Shown one piece after another: positions 1 to 6,960 of a stretch of DNA of 18,610 nucleotides; position 1 is the first letter of the stretch; each line of letters opens with the position of its first letter. Below the pieces are notes generated by a model. The model had not been told where the DNA came from, made no database searches, and saw nothing but the letters and a program-made list of their open reading frames with translations. Position numbers and translations under genes: made by a program. Source of the stretch: CAMLDH01 sp966250375 (GTDB taxonomy: Bacteria > Pseudomonadota > Gammaproteobacteria > Burkholderiales > Burkholderiaceae_D); the NCBI GenBank assembly GCA_966250375.1, contig CBINHE010000082.1, forward strand, positions 1 to 18,610, read 5' to 3'.

Positions 1-138
1 GACATCACAAAAGACGGTGCGCCCATCCGTTCCCGCACCCATGTTTTTCCAGGTTTTCTCTACCGCAAGGCAGCAGCGGAAGACAGCATCGAACAAGCCA
101 AAATCGAAATCGACCAGCTTGTCGCACTCCAAAGGTAA
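1..138 (+). CDS. C-terminal end of an unidentified protein (cut by window edge)
   Basis: Reading frame 1 is open from the first base to a TAA at 136-138 and gives 45 residues that look like real protein. It begins DITKDGAPIRSRTHVF and ends in a charged, helix-like tail with ALQR at the C-terminus. The start lies outside the window. The stop is 11 bases from the stop of the convergent ASRT-like gene, which is a normal spacing for two convergent genes. I do not recognise the family. The coding call rests on the plausible amino-acid composition and tidy convergent ending, and the fragment is short enough that chance cannot be excluded. Confidence 0.45.
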   Translation, partial: DITKDGAPIRSRTHVFPGFLYRKAAAEDSIEQAKIEIDQLVALQR

Positions 139-149
139 AAATACGTCCG

Positions 150-524
150 TCAGTCGCTCCCATACGCAATCGTCGACAGCAACGCCAGTTCCGCCTTGCG
201 CGAATCGAGCCGCGTGTGCTGCACCACCACCGGTACGTCGGATTCGAACACGCTGGCATAATCGGTGCCGGCGGGAATCGACTCGGGGTCGGTCAGGTCG
301 TTGAAGCGCAGATGCAGGGTGCGCTGTGCCGGCACAGTGATGCGATAGGGGCCGGCCGGTTCGCGGTCGGCAAACAGGATCGTGATCTCGATGCGCGCCT
401 CGCGCTCGTTCGCGTTCAGGATGCAGGCCGCCTCGTGGCTGATCAGTGCATGGTCGGTGCTGCTGCTGGCCGGTGGGATGTAACCTTCGGGGATGGCCCA
501 ATGTTTCTTTCCGATTGCCTGCAT
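150..524 (-). CDS. ASRT family protein (sensory rhodopsin transducer homologue, PF07100-like)
   Basis: This 124-residue protein has the full length and sequence character of the Anabaena sensory rhodopsin transducer. The recognised blocks are KKHWAIPEGYIPP near the N-terminus, ISHEAACILN, VEITI-like IEITILFADREPAGPYR, LHLRFNDL and VVQHTRLDSRKAE followed by LLSTIAYG at the C-terminus. The start at 524 has a good Shine-Dalgarno (GGGAG, six bases upstream). The family is a small soluble beta-sandwich. In Anabaena it couples to a sensory rhodopsin, but many homologues occur in bacteria without rhodopsin, where comparative genomics has proposed sugar or metabolite binding. No rhodopsin gene is in this window. 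It is the last gene behind the TPP, enolase-superfamily and FAD/Fe-S genes, 125 bases after the FAD/Fe-S stop, with a repeat in the gap. Family membership is firm; a role as metabolite sensor for the operon is inference. Confidence 0.92.
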   Translation of the reverse strand: MQAIGKKHWAIPEGYIPPASSSTDHALISHEAACILNANEREARIEITILFADREPAGPYRITVPAQRTLHLRFNDLTDPESIPAGTDYASVFESDVPVVVQHTRLDSRKAELALLSTIAYGSD

Positions 525-542
525 TTCAATCTCCCGCGTATT

Positions 543-648
543 TTGCAGGGCAGAAAAGCGAAGCGCTTTCCGCCGTATGTGCAGTTACGTTCTGCAGTAT
601 GGAAAACGATACATTCGGCGGAAAGCACTTCGCTTTTCCGCCCTGCAA
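543..648. repeat. REP-like paired palindromes forming a long inverted repeat
   Basis: The 38 bases at 543-580 and the 38 bases at 611-648 are reverse complements except for three mismatches, separated by 30 bases. Each arm is itself an imperfect palindrome built on GGCGGAAA...TTTCCGCC. This is the layout of paired REP (BIME-type) elements common between genes in proteobacteria. One edge touches the stop codon of the FAD/Fe-S gene (650-652) and the other lies 19 bases from the ASRT start. RNA read on the minus strand could fold into a very stable hairpin and reduce read-through into the ASRT gene. That role is inference; the structure is directly visible. Confidence 0.85.
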
Positions 649-649
649 T

Positions 650-3568
650 CTACGATCCATGTAACGCCATCTGCAATACCTGCGCCAGATGCAATGCCTC
701 GCGCCCGGTGGTCTGTGCGATTTGTTCGCGGCAACTGAAACCGTCCGCGACGATCAAGGTGTCTTGCGCGGCGTTGCGCACCGCCGGCAGCAGCACCCGC
801 TCGCCGCAGGCGATCGATACGTCGTATTTTTCCTTCTCGAATCCGAATGATCCGGCCATGCCGCAACAACCGGAGTCGAGCACCTCGAAATCGAGGCGGA
901 GCTTGCGCAGCACCGATTCTTCCGCATCCATCTTCAAAACCGATTTGTGATGGCAATGCCCATGCACCACCGCTCGCCGCTGCAGCATGGAAAACGGGAA
1001 ATCGCCGTGATCTCGGTCCAGAAATTCGCTCAGCAGGAAGACCTGCTCGCGCAGGCGCTTGGCCTGCTCGTCGTACGGGAACAGGTTCGGCAATTCATCG
1101 CGAAACACCGACACGCAGGCCGGTTCCAGCCCGATGATCGGCGTGCCGGCGCGGATGTCGCCCTCCAGCGCATTCATCACGCTTTGCAGGTAGGATTTGG
1201 CGCGCGCCAGCATGCCGAATTCATACAGCGGCCGGCCGCAGCACAGGTGCGTGCGCGGAATCGCGACGTCGCAGCCGGCGTGCTCCAGCACCTCGACCGC
1301 CGCCTTGGCGACATCCGGATGAAAATAATTGTTGAAGGTGTCAGGCCACAGGATCACTTTGCGGCCGCGCGCACCGGAGGGATTACGTGCACGGAACCAC
1401 TGGGTAAACGGCTGCACGGCAAAGGGCGTGATGCGCCGCTCGGGCGCAATGCCGACCGCCTTCTTCGCCAGTACGGCGAATGGCGGTTTTTGCGTGAAGA
1501 AATTCGCCGTCTTCGGCATGCGCGACGCGAGCTTCGCCCAGCGGTCGATCAGCCCGAACGCATAAGCGGCGCGCGAACGCAGCCGGCCTTCGTAATAGTG
1601 CGACATGAACTCGGCCTTGTAAGTCGCCATGTCAACGTTCACCGGGCATTCGCCCTTGCAGCCCTTGCACGACAGGCACAGGTCGAGCGCTTCATGCACC
1701 GATTCATCCTTCCAGCCGCCACGGATCGTATCGCCCTGCATCATCTCGAACAGCAGGCGCGCGCGGCCGCGCGTCGAGTGCATTTCCTCACCGGTCGCCA
1801 TGTAGCTGGGGCACATCGTGCCGCTCTTCTTGCGGCATTCGCCGACGCCGACGCAGCGCAGCAGCGTGCGCGAAAAATCGCCCTGGTCTTCCGGATAATG
1901 AAAATGCACCTGGACCGGCGGCGGATCGTAACCGGTGCCGATGCGCAGGTTGTCATCGGCCTTGTAGGCGCCGATGACTTTGCCGGGATTCATTTTCCAG
2001 TGCGGGTCCCAGATGCTCTTGAATTCGCGGAAAGCCTGCATCAGTTCATCGCCGAACATGATCGGCAACAGCTCGGCCTTCGACTGGCCGTCGCCGTGCT
2101 CGCCCGAGATCGAACCGCCAAGGCTGACCACGAGGTGTGCCGCCTCGTGCAGGAACTTGCGGAATTTGACGATGCCGGCCGCTGTTTCAAGATCGAAATC
2201 GATGCGCGTGTGGACGCAGCCTTGGCCGAAGTGTCCGTACAGGTCGCAGGCGTAGCCGTATTTGTCGAACAGCGTGCGCAGTGCGCGCAGATACTTGCCG
2301 AGATTTTCCAGCGGCACCGACGAGTCTTCCCAGCCTTCCCAGGTGATCGGCTTGTTCGGCACATGCGCGGTGGCGCCCAGACCTGACTCGCGCACTTTCC
2401 AGATCTGCCTTTCGAGCGGCGGATCATCGTACAGCTTCATGGCCGGAGCATTGTCTTTCTGCTTGAGCGCATCCATTAATTTCCTGGCCTTGCCGTCAGA
2501 GTCTTGCTTGCTTGCGCCGCCGAATTCGACCAACAGCCAGCCACCGCCGGGCGGCAGCAGTTCCAGATTATGCGGATGCAGGTGAACGGCCTTCATGTCC
2601 GCAACCAGACGATCGTCGAGACCTTCCAGTGCAATCGGCTGGTGCTGCATGATCTCCGGCACATGGTCGCCGGCTGCATAGACATCCGGGTAGCCGAGCA
2701 CCAGCAGTGAGCGCGCCGCAGGGTTATCCAGCAAGCGCACCTTGGCTTCCAGCACCACCACGCAAGCGCCTTCGGAACCGACCAGGGAATGGGCGATATT
2801 GAAGCCGCGTTCAGGCAACAACGCAGGCAGGTTGAAACCGGACACCCTGCGTGGTATGTCCGGAAAACGTTGCCGGATCTGGCCGGCGTAGCGGTCGCGC
2901 AGATTCTTCAATTGTTCGTGGATTTCCCGGCCTCGCGCGCGGCCCTCCGCTGTCGTGTGGATCTGGTCTTCGCCAGCGCCGCCGATTGTCATGCGCACGC
3001 CGTCGTACGTGATGACGTCGAGTTCGATGATGTTGTGCACCGTCTCGCCGCCCATGACCGAATGCGGGCCGCAGGAATTGTTGCCGATCATGCCGCCCAG
3101 TGTGTTGTGGGTGTGCGTAGCGGGATCGGGCGCGAAGGTCAGCCCTTGTTGTTCAGCCGCGTGGCGCAAGTCGTCGAGCACCACGCCTGGTTGCACGCGC
3201 GCGGTCTTGCCCGTCTGGTCGATTTCCAGCACTCGATTCAGGTACTTGGAAAAATCCATCACCACTGCGACGTTGCAGCATTGTCCGCACAGACTGGTGC
3301 CGCCCCCGCGCGACAATAGCGGTGCGCCGTAGGCGCGGCACAGACGTACCGTTTCGATCACGTCATCGATCGTGCGCGGGATCACCACGCCGATCGGCAC
3401 TTGCCGGTAGTTCGATGCGTCGGTCGCGTACAGCGCGCGGCTGCCAGCATCGAAACGCACTTCGCCTTCGACGCTGCGCTTCAAATCCTCGGCAAGCCGG
3501 GTCATGTCCCCCAAACTGGTGGCTATCGGCGGCGCGTTTGATCGCGCATCGGCTAGACTGCGTAACAT
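650..3568 (-). CDS. FAD-linked oxidase with C-terminal Fe-S/CCG domains (D-2-hydroxyacid dehydrogenase type)
   Basis: The protein is 972 residues. An N-terminal FAD_binding_4 domain carries the phosphate loop LLSRGGGTSLCGQ (about 84-96) and GGMIGNNSCGPHSVMGG (about 158-174). It is followed by a FAD-linked oxidase C-terminal domain. Cysteine clusters for Fe-S binding are at C572/C578/C586 (CVGVGEC...MCP) and C631/C634/C637/C641 (CLSCKGCKGECP). Two CCG-domain motifs lie near 776 (CCGRP) and 901 (SGCCGMAG). This architecture is the YdiJ/GlcD-D-lactate dehydrogenase group, which oxidises D-2-hydroxyacids such as D-lactate or D-2-hydroxyglutarate and passes electrons to the respiratory chain. The substrate cannot be read from sequence. 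The start at 3568 has AGGA six bases upstream and overlaps the upstream stop by 16 bases, suggesting translational coupling. An alternative ATG lies at 3505. The frame stays open far upstream to 4324, but that stretch lies inside the preceding gene. Confidence 0.9.
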   Translation of the reverse strand: MLRSLADARSNAPPIATSLGDMTRLAEDLKRSVEGEVRFDAGSRALYATDASNYRQVPIGVVIPRTIDDVIETVRLCRAYGAPLLSRGGGTSLCGQCCNVAVVMDFSKYLNRVLEIDQTGKTARVQPGVVLDDLRHAAEQQGLTFAPDPATHTHNTLGGMIGNNSCGPHSVMGGETVHNIIELDVITYDGVRMTIGGAGEDQIHTTAEGRARGREIHEQLKNLRDRYAGQIRQRFPDIPRRVSGFNLPALLPERGFNIAHSLVGSEGACVVVLEAKVRLLDNPAARSLLVLGYPDVYAAGDHVPEIMQHQPIALEGLDDRLVADMKAVHLHPHNLELLPPGGGWLLVEFGGASKQDSDGKARKLMDALKQKDNAPAMKLYDDPPLERQIWKVRESGLGATAHVPNKPITWEGWEDSSVPLENLGKYLRALRTLFDKYGYACDLYGHFGQGCVHTRIDFDLETAAGIVKFRKFLHEAAHLVVSLGGSISGEHGDGQSKAELLPIMFGDELMQAFREFKSIWDPHWKMNPGKVIGAYKADDNLRIGTGYDPPPVQVHFHYPEDQGDFSRTLLRCVGVGECRKKSGTMCPSYMATGEEMHSTRGRARLLFEMMQGDTIRGGWKDESVHEALDLCLSCKGCKGECPVNVDMATYKAEFMSHYYEGRLRSRAAYAFGLIDRWAKLASRMPKTANFFTQKPPFAVLAKKAVGIAPERRITPFAVQPFTQWFRARNPSGARGRKVILWPDTFNNYFHPDVAKAAVEVLEHAGCDVAIPRTHLCCGRPLYEFGMLARAKSYLQSVMNALEGDIRAGTPIIGLEPACVSVFRDELPNLFPYDEQAKRLREQVFLLSEFLDRDHGDFPFSMLQRRAVVHGHCHHKSVLKMDAEESVLRKLRLDFEVLDSGCCGMAGSFGFEKEKYDVSIACGERVLLPAVRNAAQDTLIVADGFSCREQIAQTTGREALHLAQVLQMALHGS

Positions 3569-4656
3569 GCCGCATCCTGTTCCTTGAATTCGATGCCCAA
3601 CCCGGGCCGACTCAAGTCCGGCGCCAGGTATCCGTTGTCGGGTGTGGCCGTGCCGTCGAACAGCATGTGCTCGATGCGCGCATGATCGTGGAAATATTCG
3701 AGATGGACCGCGGGCCGCGCGGCGCAACACAACGGCAGGTGCAATGATGGCGCGCAGTGGCTTGATAGCGCAATATTGAACGCGTCGCATAGCGCGGCCA
3801 CGCCAAGAAAGCCGGTAATGCCGGCGCAGCGCGTCGCATCCGCCTGCAATACGTCGACTGCTTGCGCTTGCAGCATACGGCGGAAATAGGGCAGGTCGTA
3901 GCCGTATTCGCCGGCCGAAATTGCCATGCCGGGCGGCCCGCGGTCGCGCATCAGGCGCAGGCCGTCGAGGTCGTCCGACGACACCGGTTCCTCGAACCAG
4001 GTCACGCCCTGATCGGCGAAGTTGTACGCAAACTCCAGTGCCTGTTTGCGCGTGTAGGCGCCATTGGCATCGACAAACAATTCGGCCATGTTGCCGATGG
4101 CATCGCGCGCCGCATGGATGCGTCGCAAATCCGTTTCGGGATGACGTCCGATTTTCATCTTGACCATGCGCATGCCGCTTTGCGCCCAGTCGTGCAACTG
4201 CCGGCGCAAGTCTTCGATGGCGTAACTGGTAAAGCCGCCGCTGCCGTATACCAGGATGGCTCCACGCGCCGGGCCGAGCAACAACGCCAGCGGCATCTCC
4301 AGCAGTTTTGCCTTCAGATCCCATAGCGCGGTGTCGACCGCCGCAATCGCCATTGAACAGACGCCGGGCCGGCCGAGATTGCGGATCGCGTGCACCATGT
4401 CATGCCAGCGCGCATTGATCGCCAGTGCGTCCTGCTGCACCAGCAAGCCGGCCAGCTTGTCCCGGATCAGACTGGCAGTCGCGCCATCGGCGTAGCTGTA
4501 GCCCAGGCCCTTTTTTCCGCCGGCCTCGATATGCACCAGCACCAGCGTGGTGGAGTCCCACGCAAGCGTGCCGTCCGACTCTGGCGCATCGGTCGGAATT
4601 TGGTAAGCGGTGGCCGTGATCCGCTCGATCGGTATCGCGCTGTTCTTCGACGACAT
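3553..4656 (-). CDS. Mandelate racemase/muconate lactonizing-type enolase superfamily enzyme
   Basis: This 367-residue protein has the complete mandelate-racemase subgroup catalytic set: KMK at K166/K168, metal ligands D196 (FVDANGAY), E222 (FEEP) and E250 (SAGEYG), the D273-H300 dyad (ADATRC and SSHCAPS), and E320 (HLEYF). The spacing closely matches mandelate racemase numbering. Such enzymes abstract a proton alpha to a carboxylate with Mg2+, and most members of the subgroup are acid-sugar dehydratases. The real substrate cannot be assigned. I chose the ATG at 4656 because the family's N-terminal beta-strand (IERITATAYQIP) starts a few residues later. A longer start at 4758 would overlap the upstream gene and add an unrelated extension. 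The gene sits 16 bases after the TPP enzyme and overlaps the FAD/Fe-S gene by 16 bases, so all three are probably one transcript. Confidence 0.9.
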   Translation of the reverse strand: MSSKNSAIPIERITATAYQIPTDAPESDGTLAWDSTTLVLVHIEAGGKKGLGYSYADGATASLIRDKLAGLLVQQDALAINARWHDMVHAIRNLGRPGVCSMAIAAVDTALWDLKAKLLEMPLALLLGPARGAILVYGSGGFTSYAIEDLRRQLHDWAQSGMRMVKMKIGRHPETDLRRIHAARDAIGNMAELFVDANGAYTRKQALEFAYNFADQGVTWFEEPVSSDDLDGLRLMRDRGPPGMAISAGEYGYDLPYFRRMLQAQAVDVLQADATRCAGITGFLGVAALCDAFNIALSSHCAPSLHLPLCCAARPAVHLEYFHDHARIEHMLFDGTATPDNGYLAPDLSRPGLGIEFKEQDAACYAV

Positions 4657-4672
4657 GTCTGCTAGTCCATTG

Positions 4673-6472
4673 CTATGATTTCGTGTGGCGGGGCGGGAAC
4701 AGGCTTTCCCACACTTCCTTGATGGACGACTGGATGATGCCGATTGAATCGGGATCACGTTGGATCAGCGCCGAAAGGTAGGCTTTCGCCTGCTTGGCAG
4801 AAATGTGCGGCGGCAGCGGCGGCACATTCGGATCGGTCACCATCTCCAGCACGCACGGAACGTCAGAGGCCAGCGCCTGATCCCACCCCAGCGCCACATC
4901 CTCGCTGCGGTCGATGCGGATACCGCGCAATCCGAGCATTGCGGCATATTTGGAATACGGAAAATCCGGCACCACTTGCGACGGCTCGAACATCGGATCG
5001 CCTTCCATCACGCGCTGCTCCCAAGTCACCTGGTTCAGGTCGCCGTTGTTAAGCACCATCACGATCAGCCGGCCATTGCCCCAGTCGCGCCACACCTTGG
5101 CAATCGTGATCAAACCGTTCAAGCCATTCATCTGCATCGCGCCGTCGCCGACCATCGCAATCACATGGCGGTCGGGATGCGCATACTTGGCGGCGATGGC
5201 ATACGGCACGGCGGGCCCCATCGTGGCGAGCCCGCCCGACAGCGACGCTTTCATGCCACGCCGCATTTTCAAGTCGCGTGCATACCAGTTGGCGGCCGAA
5301 CCGGAATCGCAGGTCAGGATGCAGTTATCCGGCAAGCGCGGCGACAATTCCCAGAACACTCGCTGCGGATTGATCGGGTTGGCGCTATTCATCGCACGGC
5401 CCTGCAGCACACGCCACCAGCGGTCGACGTTTTCCTCGATGCCTTGGCGCCACGCGCGATCCTGCTTGTGTTTCAGATACGGGATCAGCGCGCGCAAGGT
5501 TTCCTTGCTGTCGCCTTGCAGGCAGATTTCCATCGGATAGCGCAGATTCAGCATGCGGCTGTCGATATCGATCTGCACGCCGCGCGCTTGATCTTCCTTC
5601 GGCAGGAATTCGGAATACGGAAAGCTTGATCCAACCATCAGCAGTGTGTCGCACTCGTTCATCAAATCCCAGCTCGGCTTGGTGCCGAGCAGGCCGATCG
5701 AGCCTGTGACGAACGGCAAATCGTCCGGTACCGCCGCCTTGCCGAGCAGCGCCTTGGCAACGCCGGCGCCAAGCAGTTCGGCGACTTCGATTACTTCCTC
5801 GGTAGCGTCGAGCGCGCCGGCGCCGACCAGCATGGCAACCTTGTCGCCGGCATTGAGTACGTCGGCCGCTACCATCAAGTCGGTTTCGCCCGGCACGATG
5901 CGGCGCCCGGTGTAGCCGATGCCACTATGCACGGTACCATGCTCGCGCGGCGGTTTTTCCACTGCGGGCAAGTCCTGCACATCGTTCGGAAAAATAATGC
6001 AGGTGACGGTACGTCGGTCGCGCGCGATGCGCACCGCGCGGTCTACCAAGTGGCGAACCTGTTCCGGCGTCGAGACCATGTGCACGTATTCATGCGCGAC
6101 ATCCTTGAATAGCGAGATCAAATCCACTTCCTGCTGATAGTCGCCGCCCAAGGCCATGCGGTTTTGCTGGCCGATAATTGCCACCACCGGCTGATGGTCC
6201 ATCTTGGCGTCGTACAAGCCGTTGAGCAAATGGATCGCGCCGGGGCCGGAGGTCGCCAGGCATACGCCGACCTGGCCGGTGAATTTTGCATGCGCGCACG
6301 CCATGAACGCGGCCATTTCCTCGTGCCGCGTCTGTATGAATTCGATCTTCTCATCAGTGCGTCCGAACGCACCGATGATGCCGTTGATGCCGTCCCCCGG
6401 ATAGCCGAATACGCGATGCACGCCCCAAGCTGCCAAGCGTTTCAACAAAAAATCTCCAACAGTGGCGTCCAT
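4673..6472 (-). CDS. Thiamine pyrophosphate-requiring enzyme (pyruvate oxidase/acetolactate synthase superfamily)
   Basis: The protein has 599 residues and the usual three-domain layout. The N-terminal PYR domain (about 1-165) has VFGYPGDGINGI, the activating glutamate at E51 or E52 (RHEEMAAFMA) and TSGPGAIHLLNGLYDAK. A central domain spans about 190-330. The C-terminal TPP-binding domain (about 360-550) has the GDG motif at 442-444 ending in VMVLNN near 470. This group includes PoxB-like pyruvate oxidases, acetolactate synthases and benzoylformate decarboxylase-type enzymes that decarboxylate 2-keto acids. The closest feel is the pyruvate oxidase-like set annotated only as 'thiamine pyrophosphate-requiring protein'. 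A strong Shine-Dalgarno, GGAGG six bases before the ATG, fixes the start. It is the promoter-proximal gene of the minus-strand set and may decarboxylate a keto acid made by its partners, which is inference. Confidence 0.9.
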   Translation of the reverse strand: MDATVGDFLLKRLAAWGVHRVFGYPGDGINGIIGAFGRTDEKIEFIQTRHEEMAAFMACAHAKFTGQVGVCLATSGPGAIHLLNGLYDAKMDHQPVVAIIGQQNRMALGGDYQQEVDLISLFKDVAHEYVHMVSTPEQVRHLVDRAVRIARDRRTVTCIIFPNDVQDLPAVEKPPREHGTVHSGIGYTGRRIVPGETDLMVAADVLNAGDKVAMLVGAGALDATEEVIEVAELLGAGVAKALLGKAAVPDDLPFVTGSIGLLGTKPSWDLMNECDTLLMVGSSFPYSEFLPKEDQARGVQIDIDSRMLNLRYPMEICLQGDSKETLRALIPYLKHKQDRAWRQGIEENVDRWWRVLQGRAMNSANPINPQRVFWELSPRLPDNCILTCDSGSAANWYARDLKMRRGMKASLSGGLATMGPAVPYAIAAKYAHPDRHVIAMVGDGAMQMNGLNGLITIAKVWRDWGNGRLIVMVLNNGDLNQVTWEQRVMEGDPMFEPSQVVPDFPYSKYAAMLGLRGIRIDRSEDVALGWDQALASDVPCVLEMVTDPNVPPLPPHISAKQAKAYLSALIQRDPDSIGIIQSSIKEVWESLFPPRHTKS

Positions 6473-6960
6473 CTATTCCTCCACGAAAAATCCGGCTGAA
6501 GAATGAGCGCCGCAAGCATTGTGCCAATATGTTGGTACAAATATTTATATCATTGGCGGCAGAAAATGCCGATCGATAGCGCATCACCGTGTATGGCCGC
6601 ACTTGGAAGGAATTACCGGCATGTGTGTAAAAATTTCAGTGAACGGCCTGCCATCGCGGACTACATACGGCGGGTACTGCCGTCAAGAATAGAAATTGAA
6701 GGGCACATGCATGCAAACATCGAATCGCTGTCACGCAACCAAACGTCGGATCTTGTCATTGGCAAACACTGGCTGCGCTATTTACGGCGCAATTGGCTGA
6801 TGGCGATCGCAGTTCATGTTGCCCGCGTTGCGTGAGGAGATCAAGGCAATGAACATGCGTCATAGGACAGCATGCAACTTGTTGCCGGCTCGACGGTCTG
6901 ATTATTCATCCCTATTCCTGCAACCGCCAGGTAGTGCCGTCCTTCACAGGAAACAACCCG
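6473..6960. promoter_or_regulatory. Divergent control region between the TPP operon and the GH15 gene
   Basis: These 488 bases separate two divergently transcribed genes and must hold both promoters. An AT-rich tract at about 6528-6553 contains a perfect 12-base dyad with a four-base centre, CCAA-TATG-TTGG at 6524-6535, a possible operator. No convincing -35/-10 pair stands out on either strand. On the plus strand a weak 110-residue reading frame (6503-6835) and a 45-residue frame (6849-6986, preceded by GGAG) are open, but neither looks like protein and I do not call them genes. Nothing else recognisable is present. Confidence 0.4.

Noticed and set aside
947..2386. 479-residue open frame on the plus strand
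   Set aside because: It is antisense to the FAD/Fe-S gene, whose motifs are unmistakable. High GC at third positions commonly opens the opposite strand.
3569..4324. Upstream extension of the FAD/Fe-S reading frame (open to 4324, minus strand)
   Set aside because: It overlaps the well-supported enolase-superfamily gene in another frame, its residues lack family similarity, and the ATG at 3568 has a proper ribosome binding site.
4760..5629. 289-residue open frame on the plus strand
   Set aside because: It is antisense to the TPP enzyme, is rich in His/Arg/Gln as expected from a shadow frame, and has no recognisable domain.
6503..6835. 110-residue open frame in the divergent control region
   Set aside because: It has no family resemblance, no ribosome binding site and an unnatural composition; it spans the likely promoter region.
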